A stretch of DNA of 64,000 nt from Lujinxingia vulgaris (GTDB lineage: Bacteria > Myxococcota_A > Bradymonadia > Bradymonadales > Bradymonadaceae). A model generated the notes under the pieces. That model saw only the letters and a list, made by a program, of their open reading frames with translations. It was not told the origin of the DNA and did no database searches. Both the position numbers and the translations under genes were made by a program. Every line of letters starts with the position of its first letter. Position 1 is the first letter of the stretch. Positions 45,920 through 54,204 of the stretch are shown piece after piece. Where the stretch lies: the NCBI RefSeq assembly GCF_007997015.1, contig NZ_VOSM01000002.1, positions 124,001 through 188,000 of the forward strand. Direction: 5' to 3'.

Positions 45920-47805
45920 CAGCTTCTCCAGAAGATTCGTTGGGCCAGGGCCTGGGCATCAAAGAAGGTGTCACCGCCCAGGTGGACGTGACCGGAAGGG
46001 GGAGGTTGCACGTTGGCGTAGTGGAGGTCCAGCCAGGCTTGAGCGGGGGGAGGGGAGCCGGGAGCCTTAAGGGCGAAGGATGCGGCGGCGTTGATGATGA
46101 GGGAGAGGGGGGGGAGGTTGTCCGGGGCGCTCTTCCAGCCGGCGCGGGCGGAGAGGTGTGCGATAAGCTGGAAGTTGGAGTCTTCGAGCGCGTGGAGAAG
46201 GGCGGGGCTGACGCCGCCCTGGCCGAAGATCAGGGTGGGGCCGGGGGTGATGCCGGCGTCGATCAGGGCTTGAAGGGAGGCGCGCATGCCGACGTGGTCG
46301 GTGTCGGTGCCTATCCAGCCGTCGGGTGTGCGGCGCAGGGTGTTGAGGGCCTCGGCGGAGGCGCCGATGTGGTGAGCGACGTGGCGCTTGAGCGGCGAGG
46401 TGACGGAGATGCCGCGGATGTTGAGGTGGTGGAGGAGCGAGAGGGAGGCGGGGAGGTCGTCTGCGGGGGTGGGGACCTTGAGGTAGCCGAGGTGTTGCTC
46501 GTCGGAGTGGCTTTCGTAGCGCAGAGCGGCGCGTCGATGCCAGAGGTCGCCCTGGCTCTGGGCGACGGGGTCACCGATGAGGGCATCGAAGCGGGTGGGC
46601 GTGGGCGATGTGAGGGCGGGCAGGAAGTTCTGAAGGTCGAGGGCGGAGGGATGCGTGGGGTTGCGCTCGGCCAGCCCGGTGGGGAGGTAGTGGAGGTGGT
46701 TGGTGGCGGCTAAGAGGTGGCGAGTCCAGGCAGCGCGGGGGCCCTGAGGGATGATTGCGAAGGGGTGAGGGCCGGCGTCGAAGGTGGCGCGCGTGTTAAG
46801 GGCGGCGAGGATGGAGGCCGCGTCGGGGGCCTGCGGGGCATACTTGAGGGTGATCCGCTCGGGATCGATGGCGAGGGCGGTTGCCAGGGCGGCGGCGGCG
46901 TCGAGGAGGGCGTCGAGGTCGGTCGGAGCGGGGCGGTCGGGGTGAGCGGAGAGGATGATGGTGGGGGGGAGGTGGGGACGAAGCGCGTCGGCACTGTGCA
47001 GGGTGTTGGTGAGGAAGCGCAGGTCGATGTCCCAGGCGGCGACCCGGGGGATATTGAGCAGCCAGCGGGGCTCGGGGTGGCGGAGGGAGAGCAGGAGCTC
47101 GGTGGGGTGTTGGTTCAGGTCGAGGAGGTCGGTCGGAGCGGGGAGGGTTGGGAAGCGATCGCTGCGAACTTCGACTCTTCCCAGGCCGAGGAGGGCGCGA
47201 TCGTGGAGAGCCCGGGAGAGGTCGTCGGGCGTGAGAGGGACGAGGGTGGTGAGGGGGGCCAGAGGGGAGTGAGGGACCTGAGACACCCAGTTGATGAGGG
47301 TGGCGAGGTCATCGGCGGCGCGATCGACAGAGCGGGTGCGGGGGATGTTGAGCTTGAGGTGGGCGGCTTCGCGCCAGCGGGGCTCGCGGGTGTCGATCAT
47401 CCAGCGGTGTTCGTCGTCGAGGGAGAGCTCGGGGCGGACGCGGGGGCGAGCGCTTGTGGCGACGGTGGGTTGCCAGCCGTCGCGGTGGATCCAGACGATG
47501 ATTGCGCCCGGAGGGAAGGCGTTGAGGCCGGCGCCGGAGGCGATGATGGGGGCGTTGTGGTGCTCAACCAGCGTGCGGGCGGTGCGAGCCTCGGTGGTGC
47601 GGAAGGACTCGATGTCGCGGGCGACGAGGTCGGCGATTGTGGTGCCGGATTGTTCGGCGATGACGTCGTCGAGATCGAAGAAGGGCCGTCCGAGCTGCGA
47701 AGCAGCGAGGCGGCCAAGGGTGGATTTGCCCACGCCGCGGTGGCCAACCAGGAGGATCGGCGGAGCGAGGAGGATTTTGTCTGGGGAGGAGGCTGAGGGG
47801 CTCAT
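45919..47805 (-). CDS. aroKDE: Trifunctional shikimate kinase / 3-dehydroquinate dehydratase / shikimate dehydrogenase
   Basis: A single 628-residue polypeptide reads as three enzymes. Residues 1-175 are shikimate kinase (Walker A GHRGVGKST at 21-29, FFDLDDVIAE). Residues 185-400 are a diverged type I dehydroquinate dehydratase: VEVRSD at 211-216, catalytic His-288 in SAHPD and Schiff-base Lys-321 in TLKYAPQ. Residues 405-628 are shikimate dehydrogenase (GDPVAQS, SVTSPLK with Lys-473, DTDHVGM, nucleotide loop FGQGG, C-terminal GDTFFDAQALAQR). The order K-D-E equals the last three domains of the fungal AROM protein. The dehydratase C-terminus and the AroE His-Ser motif are altered. It overlaps aroC by 1 nt. 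Confidence 0.9.
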   Translation of the reverse strand: MSPSASSPDKILLAPPILLVGHRGVGKSTLGRLAASQLGRPFFDLDDVIAEQSGTTIADLVARDIESFRTTEARTARTLVEHHNAPIIASGAGLNAFPPGAIIVWIHRDGWQPTVATSARPRVRPELSLDDEHRWMIDTREPRWREAAHLKLNIPRTRSVDRAADDLATLINWVSQVPHSPLAPLTTLVPLTPDDLSRALHDRALLGLGRVEVRSDRFPTLPAPTDLLDLNQHPTELLLSLRHPEPRWLLNIPRVAAWDIDLRFLTNTLHSADALRPHLPPTIILSAHPDRPAPTDLDALLDAAAALATALAIDPERITLKYAPQAPDAASILAALNTRATFDAGPHPFAIIPQGPRAAWTRHLLAATNHLHYLPTGLAERNPTHPSALDLQNFLPALTSPTPTRFDALIGDPVAQSQGDLWHRRAALRYESHSDEQHLGYLKVPTPADDLPASLSLLHHLNIRGISVTSPLKRHVAHHIGASAEALNTLRRTPDGWIGTDTDHVGMRASLQALIDAGITPGPTLIFGQGGVSPALLHALEDSNFQLIAHLSARAGWKSAPDNLPPLSLIINAAASFALKAPGSPPPAQAWLDLHYANVQPPPSGHVHLGGDTFFDAQALAQRIFWRS

Positions 47806-47872
47806 AAAGACTCAAAAAAGTGGGAAACTTGCAGGCCGGGCGCTGGTGGGCGATGGTGTGCGCGCAGACTGA

Positions 47873-47901
47873 TTCGCAAAACAGGCCCGGCGTGCCATAC
47901 T
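47873..47901 (+). promoter_or_regulatory. Possible sigma-70 promoter for the OmpA-family gene
   Basis: TTCGCA (47873-47878) and CATACT (47896-47901) are 17 nt apart; each shares four of six bases with consensus. Transcription would start near 47908, about 68 nt before the ATG. Confidence 0.35.
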
Positions 47902-47975
47902 TCGCCACCATTAAACAATCGAGAAGTCCGTCGCTACGGCGCCGGTGGCGTCACCAACGGGGTATCCCAGTGAAT

Positions 47976-50159
47976 ATGACAACGAAAGAACGCGCGCTCG
48001 GCGCGCTTATTGCGATCGCGATGATGACCTCCACCACGGCGTCGGCTCAAGGGCTGCCCAGTGCGGAGGATATGTGGAATGAAGCGCCGCCGGCGGAGTC
48101 GACCGAGGAGGTTGAGGCTCCGGGCGAGGATGACGCTGCGGTTGAGGAGGCGGCCGGCCCCGAGGCGACGTCGGAAGAGGTCGAAGCGGAGGAGGCGACT
48201 GCCGAAGCTGAGGCCGAGAGCGATGCCGTTGATGGTGAAGAGGGCGGTGAGGCCACGAGTGACGGCGAAGCTGAGGCGATCGTCGACGAAGGTGCCGAGG
48301 AGGTGCCGGTTGAGCGTGTGCGCATCTCTCCGAGCATGAACCTTGAGGGGGCGCCGGGCTTTCACGGGATCGCGTCGGCGATTAGCCCCGGCGCGTTGAT
48401 GTTCCAGGTCGGGTTTCTGGGGGAGGCGTCCGGCGGATCGAACGTGATTCGGCTCAATGATGAGAACCGCACGTTGACGGGGAACGTGGCGGTGAGCGGC
48501 CAGTTCCTGGAAAACTTCGGATTTAACTTCCGGCTGCAGGCGCGCAACAACATCAATACGTTTGGGCGTCCGCAGGCGATGCTCTCGCAGGGTGATGTGA
48601 GCGCGGGCTTGATCGGACGTTACGAGGTGTCGCCGGGTGTGTGGCTCGGTGGGGATTTGAACCTCTTTATGCCCTCGGGCTTTGGTGGGGTGGGGCTATC
48701 GGCCTCGTCGTTGAGCCTGCGTCCGCGCTTTCTGGCGAGCTTCGATATCGGGGAGATGAGCCAGCAGCAGGGCGGGGGCGATGTGCCGGTGGTGGGGCAC
48801 TTCAACGTGGGGTATCGCTTCGACCAGAGCGAGAATCTTGTGCCGGAGGGTGTGCAGCTCGACCGGGTGGAGCGCTTCGCTTACGGGATCTCGGCCTATG
48901 ATCTGGTGGAGTTCGGGATCGGTGCGGAAGTTCCCTTGCCTTATGTGACGCCTTTTGTGGGCTATCAGCTGGCGGTTCCGGTTAACGGGCGCGGCGGGGT
49001 GTGCGATGAGGATCGGGCGCTGGCGTGTGTGTCGGATATTGGCGGCGGGGCGTTCCCGCAGAAGATCAGCGTGGGCTTGAAGGCGGAGCCGCTGGAGAAC
49101 CTCGGGTTGCACGCCGGGGTGGATCTGGGGCTGACGAGCTCGGATGCGGAAGGGCTGCCGGTGACGCTGCCCTATAACGTGATCTTCGGGATGAGCTGGA
49201 ACATCGATACGAGCGGTCCCAAGATCATCATTGAAGAGCGCGAGGTTGAGAGGGTTGTCGAGGTGGAGCCTACCCTTGGCTACGTGGTCGGCACGGTTGT
49301 AAACGCCGAGAGTGGCGAGCCGGTCGGGGATGCGCGCATTTACTACACCAACCAGACGCTTGCCGGTCAGCTCAGCGGCACGGAGAACGGCGTGTTCCGC
49401 TCCTACGGGTTTGAGCCCGGGGAGGCGTTGGAGCTGCGCGTGGTGCATCCGCACTACGAAGAGGCTGTAGCAAGCACCACGGTGGTGGAGGGCGAGGGTG
49501 AGCTGGAGGTGAAGTTGACTCCGCTGCCGCGTCAGGCGTGGGTGCGCGGGCAGGTGACGGATGCCGAGGGTGCGCCGCTGGCCAATGCCACCGTCCGCGT
49601 GAGCGGTGGGGAGGAGCCGGTTGAAGTGACGACCGATGAGGAGGGGCGCTTTGAAGCGGAGCTGCAGTCTGGAGCGTATACCGTGGCGGCGAAGGCCGAA
49701 GGGTATCTGACCGCGGGTCAGGACGTGAGCCTGGAGCCGGATGCAGAGCTGCAGATGGTGCTTTCGCTCTCGGAGGCTGGCGAGCAGCTCGTTGAGCTGA
49801 GCGAGGAAGAGATTCGCATTAACGAGCGTATCTACTTCGAGACCGGTGCGGCCACGATTCTGGAACGTTCGTTCAACGTGCTCAATCAGGTGGCGGCGGT
49901 CTTGTTGGAGAACCCGCAGATCGAGCTGGTTCAGATTGAAGGCCACACCGACGATGTGGGCGACAGCGAGTTCAACATGGAGCTGTCGCAGGCGCGTGCC
50001 GAAGAGGTGCGCAACTACCTTCTGGAGCGCGGAATTCGGTTGGAGCGTCTGGGCGCGAAAGGGTATGGCTCGGAGCGTCCGCTGGTTCCGAACACGTCAA
50101 ACCGTAATCGCAGCCTCAATCGCCGGGTCGAGTTCAAGATTCCGAGCAACGAGGAGTAA
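47976..50159 (+). CDS. OmpA-family outer-membrane protein with acidic spacer and CarboxypepD-like repeats
   Basis: The 727-residue protein has a signal peptide (ALGALIAIAMMTSTTASAQG), then an 80-residue Glu/Ala/Asp spacer. Strand-rich sequence that looks like an outer-membrane barrel follows (about 115-400). Next come two carboxypeptidase-regulatory-type beta domains (VVGTVVNAESGEPVGDARI and VRGQVTDAEGAPLANATV). The C-terminal OmpA domain carries FETGAATI, IEGHTDDVGDSEFNMELSQARA and NRRVEF, which bind peptidoglycan. It should tie the outer membrane to the cell wall. I start at ATG 47976 after a probable UTR; earlier in-frame codons translate the leader. radA follows 9 nt later, probably as an operon. 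Confidence 0.88.
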   Translation: MTTKERALGALIAIAMMTSTTASAQGLPSAEDMWNEAPPAESTEEVEAPGEDDAAVEEAAGPEATSEEVEAEEATAEAEAESDAVDGEEGGEATSDGEAEAIVDEGAEEVPVERVRISPSMNLEGAPGFHGIASAISPGALMFQVGFLGEASGGSNVIRLNDENRTLTGNVAVSGQFLENFGFNFRLQARNNINTFGRPQAMLSQGDVSAGLIGRYEVSPGVWLGGDLNLFMPSGFGGVGLSASSLSLRPRFLASFDIGEMSQQQGGGDVPVVGHFNVGYRFDQSENLVPEGVQLDRVERFAYGISAYDLVEFGIGAEVPLPYVTPFVGYQLAVPVNGRGGVCDEDRALACVSDIGGGAFPQKISVGLKAEPLENLGLHAGVDLGLTSSDAEGLPVTLPYNVIFGMSWNIDTSGPKIIIEEREVERVVEVEPTLGYVVGTVVNAESGEPVGDARIYYTNQTLAGQLSGTENGVFRSYGFEPGEALELRVVHPHYEEAVASTTVVEGEGELEVKLTPLPRQAWVRGQVTDAEGAPLANATVRVSGGEEPVEVTTDEEGRFEAELQSGAYTVAAKAEGYLTAGQDVSLEPDAELQMVLSLSEAGEQLVELSEEEIRINERIYFETGAATILERSFNVLNQVAAVLLENPQIELVQIEGHTDDVGDSEFNMELSQARAEEVRNYLLERGIRLERLGAKGYGSERPLVPNTSNRNRSLNRRVEFKIPSNEE

Positions 50160-50168
50160 GGAGAGTCG

Positions 50169-51599
50169 ATGGCCAAAGCGCGCACCCTGTACGTCTGCAG
50201 CAGTTGCGGGCATGAGTCGCCCAAGTGGATGGGCAAGTGCCCGGGCTGCGAGGACTGGAACACGCTGGAGGAGGAGGTGCGCGAGCGGCCATCGGCCAGC
50301 GAGCAGGCGGCAGCCGGTAAGCGCGCGGGATACGGCGCGGAGGGGGGCACGAAGCCGGTGCGCCTCTCGGATGTTGTGACCGAGAAGGGCGAGCGCATCT
50401 TCAGCGGGGTGGAGGAGCTGGATCGGGTGCTGGGCGGGGGCTTTGTGCGCGGGGGCGTGGTGTTGCTGGGGGGGGACCCGGGCATCGGTAAGTCGACGTT
50501 ATCGTTGCAGGTCGCCGGGATTCTGGCGGGTCAGGGGCTTGATGTGCTCTATGTCTCCGGGGAGGAGAGCATGGGGCAGATTAAGATGCGGGGGGCTCGT
50601 CTCAGCGTTGAGGTTGGCGAAGTTCAGGTGGTAGGGGAGACGAGCCTGGAGCGGGTGGAGGCGTTGCTGGAGGAGCATAAGCCGGACCTGCTGGTGCTGG
50701 ACTCGATTCAGACGCTGGCGACAGAGCGGTTAACGTCGTCGCCGGGGAGTGTGGCGCAGCTGCGGGAGGTGACGGGGACGTTGACGCAGCTGGCGAAGGG
50801 GTTGCAGATGCCCACAATTCTGGTGGGTCATGTGACGAAGGAGGGGGCGATCGCCGGGCCGAAGGTGCTGGAGCATATGGTGGATACGGTGCTCTATTTT
50901 GAGGGGCAGGCCGGGTTAAATTTTCGGATTTTGAGGGCGGTGAAGAACCGCTACGGGTCGACCAACGAGATCGGCGTGTTCGAGATGCGAGGAGACGGGT
51001 TGCACGGGGTGGAGAATCCGTCGGCGATGTTTCTGGCGGAGCGACCGCTCGGAGCGCCGGGGAGCGCGGTCGTGCCGGTGGTGGAAGGGACGCGGCCCTT
51101 GCTGGTGGAGGTGCAGGCGCTGGTGAGCGCGAACAACTACGGGCCGCCGAGAATCACGGCGATTGGGGTTGATCAGGGGCGAGTGATGCTCTTGCTCAAC
51201 ATCATCGAGAAGCGGGCCGGGCTCAAGGTGGGGGGACACGATGTGTTTGTGAATGTGGCCGGGGGCGTGAAGGTGGTGGAGCCGGCGGCCGACCTCGGGA
51301 TCGCGTTGGCGATCGTGTCGAGCTTTCGCAACCGTGCGTTGCCGCAGGATACGGTGACGTTTGGGGAGTTAGGTTTGACGGGGGAGGTACGCGCGGTGAG
51401 CCAGGCGGTGGGGCGTCTGGTTGAGGCGAAGAAGTTGGGGTTCAAACGCGCGTTGAGTCCGCGGGGGAACGCCCCGGGGATCGAGACATTCGTGGATGCG
51501 CACGCCGGGGCGCTGGGCGAACTCAAGGTGGAGACCGCCCGCACCCTTGGCGATGCGTTGCGCTCGGCGCGACTTGTGGAGAGCGCCGATCAGGGCTGA
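50169..51599 (+). CDS. radA: DNA repair protein RadA
   Basis: RadA is a RecA-like branch-migration helicase (Sms). It opens with a four-Cys zinc ribbon (CSSC then CPGC), followed by the RecA-type Walker A GGDPGIGKST near residue 105. KNRYGSTNEIGVF is the RadA signature, and the C-terminal part is the Lon-protease-like domain. The length is 476, close to E. coli 460. It lies 9 nt after the OmpA-family gene, an unexpected partner. It converges with the HiPIP gene, 27 nt away. Confidence 0.97.
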   Translation: MAKARTLYVCSSCGHESPKWMGKCPGCEDWNTLEEEVRERPSASEQAAAGKRAGYGAEGGTKPVRLSDVVTEKGERIFSGVEELDRVLGGGFVRGGVVLLGGDPGIGKSTLSLQVAGILAGQGLDVLYVSGEESMGQIKMRGARLSVEVGEVQVVGETSLERVEALLEEHKPDLLVLDSIQTLATERLTSSPGSVAQLREVTGTLTQLAKGLQMPTILVGHVTKEGAIAGPKVLEHMVDTVLYFEGQAGLNFRILRAVKNRYGSTNEIGVFEMRGDGLHGVENPSAMFLAERPLGAPGSAVVPVVEGTRPLLVEVQALVSANNYGPPRITAIGVDQGRVMLLLNIIEKRAGLKVGGHDVFVNVAGGVKVVEPAADLGIALAIVSSFRNRALPQDTVTFGELGLTGEVRAVSQAVGRLVEAKKLGFKRALSPRGNAPGIETFVDAHAGALGELKVETARTLGDALRSARLVESADQG

Positions 51600-51626
51600 G
51601 GCGAGGGCCTCAGCGCGGGGAAGAGG

Positions 51627-52010
51627 TCAGGCAGCGGGGGCCCAGATGCGGCACCAACCGCCGGGGTTGATGGGGCCGGCGACGACGGTGCAGCCGCCAC
51701 AGTCTGCGCCGGCTTCGGCTTTGGTGTAGAGGGCGCAGTTATCGCAGCGCTGGTCGGGTTTGGGGGTCTTTTCGACGTAGCCGTTGGTGGTGCGGGTGGC
51801 GATCTGGGCTTCATTGAGGCCGGAGGTGTCGTCGCAACTGACAGCGGAGACACCTTCTGCTTCCTGCCCCTTGCGGGTGGAGCCGGTGGCCTGGGATTGC
51901 CCGGAGGGTTCGCATGCGGCGAGGAGGGTGCCGGCGCCGGTGGCGAGCGCGCCGAGGATGGCGGCGCGTTCGAGGAACTGGCGGCGGTTCAGCAGGTTCT
52001 TTTCACTCAT
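51627..52010 (-). CDS. Tat-exported high-potential iron-sulfur lipoprotein (HiPIP)
   Basis: HiPIPs carry a 4Fe-4S cluster at high redox potential and shuttle electrons in the periplasm. The mature part matches the family: CDNC, then CGGC and GGWCRIW, giving C-x2-C-x14-C-x12-C ligands, with a spare Cys just before the third. The N-terminus is a Tat signal (NRRQFLERA) followed by a lipobox-like LLAAC, so the protein should be exported folded and then lipidated. It is 127 residues long. It follows regA on the same strand with 114 nt between. Confidence 0.92.
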   Translation of the reverse strand: MSEKNLLNRRQFLERAAILGALATGAGTLLAACEPSGQSQATGSTRKGQEAEGVSAVSCDDTSGLNEAQIATRTTNGYVEKTPKPDQRCDNCALYTKAEAGADCGGCTVVAGPINPGGWCRIWAPAA

Positions 52011-52042
52011 TCTGACACTCCGTAGTTACGATCGGATGAAAA

Positions 52043-52063
52043 GCGCGACCGCAACGGTCGCGC
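52043..52063 (-). terminator. Hairpin with short T-run between regA and the HiPIP gene
   Basis: GCGCGACCG and CGGTCGCGC (52043-52051 and 52055-52063) form a 9-bp stem around CAA. On the minus strand TTTT follows, so it could end regBA transcripts. It could equally be a 5' stabilising hairpin on a HiPIP message started at the TATAAT just upstream. Confidence 0.55.
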
Positions 52064-52072
52064 ACAACGATG

Positions 52073-52078
52073 ATTATA
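52073..52078 (-). promoter_or_regulatory. Perfect -10 box (TATAAT) upstream of the HiPIP gene
   Basis: The plus-strand ATTATA reads TATAAT on the minus strand. A matching -35 is not evident at 16-18 nt. If used, transcription would begin near 52066, and the message would open with the neighbouring hairpin. Confidence 0.4.
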
Positions 52079-52124
52079 AGCACCAAAGTGTGAACATAAT
52101 GAGGCAGAATGTCGCGGCCGGCAA

Positions 52125-52667
52125 CTATTCTCTGGGCGGGTACTTGTCGAGCTTGCGCTGAAGGGTACGGCGGTGGATGTCGAGGCGGCGTGCGGCCTCG
52201 GAGATGTTGCCGCCGCAGTCGGCGAGGACACGTTGAATGTGTTCCCACTCGGCGCGGGCCAGGGAGGGGGCCTGGTAGTCGTGGTCTGCGCCGGTCATGG
52301 GGGGCTGTTCTCCGCGTTCGAAGGCGGCGATGATGTCGTCGGCGTCGGCGGGCTTCTGGAGGTAGTTGATAGCGCCGAGGCGGACGGCGTCGATGGCGGT
52401 GGCGATGGAGCCGTAGCCGGTGAGGACGACAATTTTGGTCTGGGGGTCGATGGATTTGAGGTCGCGGACGACCTCCAGGCCGCTTTTTCCGGGCATTTTC
52501 ATGTCGACGACGGCCCACTCTGGGCTCTCTTCGCTGGCGAGGGCGATGGCCTGGTCGTGGCCGTTGGCGACGCGAACTTCAAAGGTGCGGTCGCGGAAAG
52601 CGCGCGCGAGGCGTTCGCGAAAGATCTCGTTGTCGTCGACGATCAGGAGGGTGCGCTCTTCGCTCAT
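52125..52667 (-). CDS. regA: RegA/PrrA-family response regulator
   Basis: It is a 180-residue two-domain regulator: a receiver (phospho-acceptor Asp-55 in VVDMKMPG) and a Fis-type helix-turn-helix. The C-terminal block, ADCGGNISEAARRLDIHRRTL, is the hallmark of the RegA/PrrA/ActR family. In proteobacteria that family adjusts respiration, photosynthesis and carbon or nitrogen fixation to redox state. The gene starts 2 nt after regB ends (translation coupled). Its targets here are unknown, but the HiPIP gene downstream is an obvious candidate. Confidence 0.93.
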   Translation of the reverse strand: MSEERTLLIVDDNEIFRERLARAFRDRTFEVRVANGHDQAIALASEESPEWAVVDMKMPGKSGLEVVRDLKSIDPQTKIVVLTGYGSIATAIDAVRLGAINYLQKPADADDIIAAFERGEQPPMTGADHDYQAPSLARAEWEHIQRVLADCGGNISEAARRLDIHRRTLQRKLDKYPPRE

Positions 52668-52669
52668 CT

Positions 52670-54001
52670 TCAGGCTCGCTCAAGGAGAGGGGTTGAGGTA
52701 GCCGGCGCTTCGGGGGCGCTGGCGGGCAGGAGGACGGTGATGCGTGTACCACAGCCGAGGTCGGAGTCGATGCGCAGGGAGCCGCCGATTTTTTCGACGA
52801 GGGTGCGGGCCAGAAAGACCCCCAGGCCCATGCCACTGCCGGTGGGTTTGGTCGTGAAGAAGGGTTCGCCGACACGCGCCAGGACGTGAGGGGGCATGCC
52901 GCTGCCGTGGTCTTCGATGTTCAGGCGGATGTGGTCGCCATCGTCAAAGACGCTGAGGTTGACGGGTTGGTCGGGGGCGCTGGCGTCGATGGCGTTGTTG
53001 ATAAGTCCACGCAGGGCCTGTGCCAGGGCGCTGATCGGAGCGCTGATGGAGGCGGCACGTTCGGTGTGAAGGTTGACCTGGACGCGAGCCGGGTTGCGGC
53101 AGTCGCGGAGCATCTGTGCGACCAACTCCTCAATACGAGCGGGGCGTGCAAGCTCCCCCATCGACTCGCCGGCGTCGGCGGAGAGCTGCAGGAGGATCTC
53201 GCGGCAGCGCTCGACCTGCTCGCGGATGAGGCGGGCGTCCTCGAGGAAGTAGTCGGGGACGTCCTGCGACTCCAGGCCGCGGTGGAGCTCGCTGGCGACC
53301 AGAGCGATGGTGGAGAGGGGGGTGGAGAACTCGTGCGCGGCGCCGGCGGCCAGGGTGGCCAGGGAGGCCAGGCGCTCGTTGCGCATCTTGGCCTCGCGAG
53401 CGCGGTGGAGTTCCTCTTCGCGGCGGTTGAGGGTCTGCTGGATCATGTTGATGAAGAAGGCCAGCACCGCAGAGGAGACGACAAAGGCGGCCCATTTCCC
53501 CTGGACTTCCATGGAGGCAATATTCGGTCGGAGCGCCCAGGGCAGGTGGTGGGAGGCGTAGACGAAGTAGAGGCCGATGTAGCAGCTGATGCAGACGGCG
53601 GTGACGGCCCAGGTCCATAAAGGGCGGAGCAGGAGGGCAGCCAGGGCGATATGGATGAAGTAGAGGAGGCTAAAAGGGTTGTAGGCCCCGCCTGTGAGGA
53701 AGAGCAGGGCGGTGAGAAAGGCGATGTCAGCCAGAAGGACCAGGGCAACGAGGGCCTTGTGGCGAGGGCGGCCGGTTTTTGCCCAGGCAATGAGCGCCAG
53801 GTTGGAGAGGACCTCGACGAAGAGGACCAGAGAGAGCATCGGGTAGGGGAATTCAACGTCGAGGAAGGCGTTGGAGACCATGACCACGGCGGTCTGGCCG
53901 ATGATGGCGACCCAGCGCAGGCGAATAAGCCAGGCGAAGTTGAGGCGGTGGACGTCTTCAACGGCGGCGTGTCGCGAGGTGTGTGGGGCGGGGGCGCTCA
54001 T
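52670..54001 (-). CDS. regB: RegB/PrrB-family redox sensor histidine kinase
   Basis: The 443-residue kinase has six predicted membrane helices, then a dimerisation/phosphotransfer domain and an ATPase domain. Two redox-sensing features of RegB are visible: the quinone-binding GGAYNPF at residues 104-110 between helices 3 and 4, and Cys-266 in QVERCREI, matching RegB Cys-265. The phospho-accepting His-223 lies in AAHEFSTPLS. The ATPase carries NNAIDAS, DHGSGMP, FFTTKPTGSGMGLG. It should phosphorylate the following RegA when the quinone pool is reduced. It is divergent from the HD-GYP gene. Finding a RegB with both motifs outside the alpha/gamma groups is informative. Confidence 0.92.
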   Translation of the reverse strand: MSAPAPHTSRHAAVEDVHRLNFAWLIRLRWVAIIGQTAVVMVSNAFLDVEFPYPMLSLVLFVEVLSNLALIAWAKTGRPRHKALVALVLLADIAFLTALLFLTGGAYNPFSLLYFIHIALAALLLRPLWTWAVTAVCISCYIGLYFVYASHHLPWALRPNIASMEVQGKWAAFVVSSAVLAFFINMIQQTLNRREEELHRAREAKMRNERLASLATLAAGAAHEFSTPLSTIALVASELHRGLESQDVPDYFLEDARLIREQVERCREILLQLSADAGESMGELARPARIEELVAQMLRDCRNPARVQVNLHTERAASISAPISALAQALRGLINNAIDASAPDQPVNLSVFDDGDHIRLNIEDHGSGMPPHVLARVGEPFFTTKPTGSGMGLGVFLARTLVEKIGGSLRIDSDLGCGTRITVLLPASAPEAPATSTPLLERA

Positions 54002-54204
54002 GGGTTGGATCGCTCGGGTCGCAGGGAAAGTCAGGCAGGATACAGCGCAGCGGAGCGGGCTATTCCGAACGTTGCAAACGTGTACATTGCGCCTTAGCTA
54101 TGACACAATGCGACATCGCGTCGCGGGCCCTGTCCTGAGGCGCGAATGCGGTGGGGGGCGTCGTCGCACCAGCTCAAGCGCATCATCGATCTCGTAGGAC
54201 AGCG

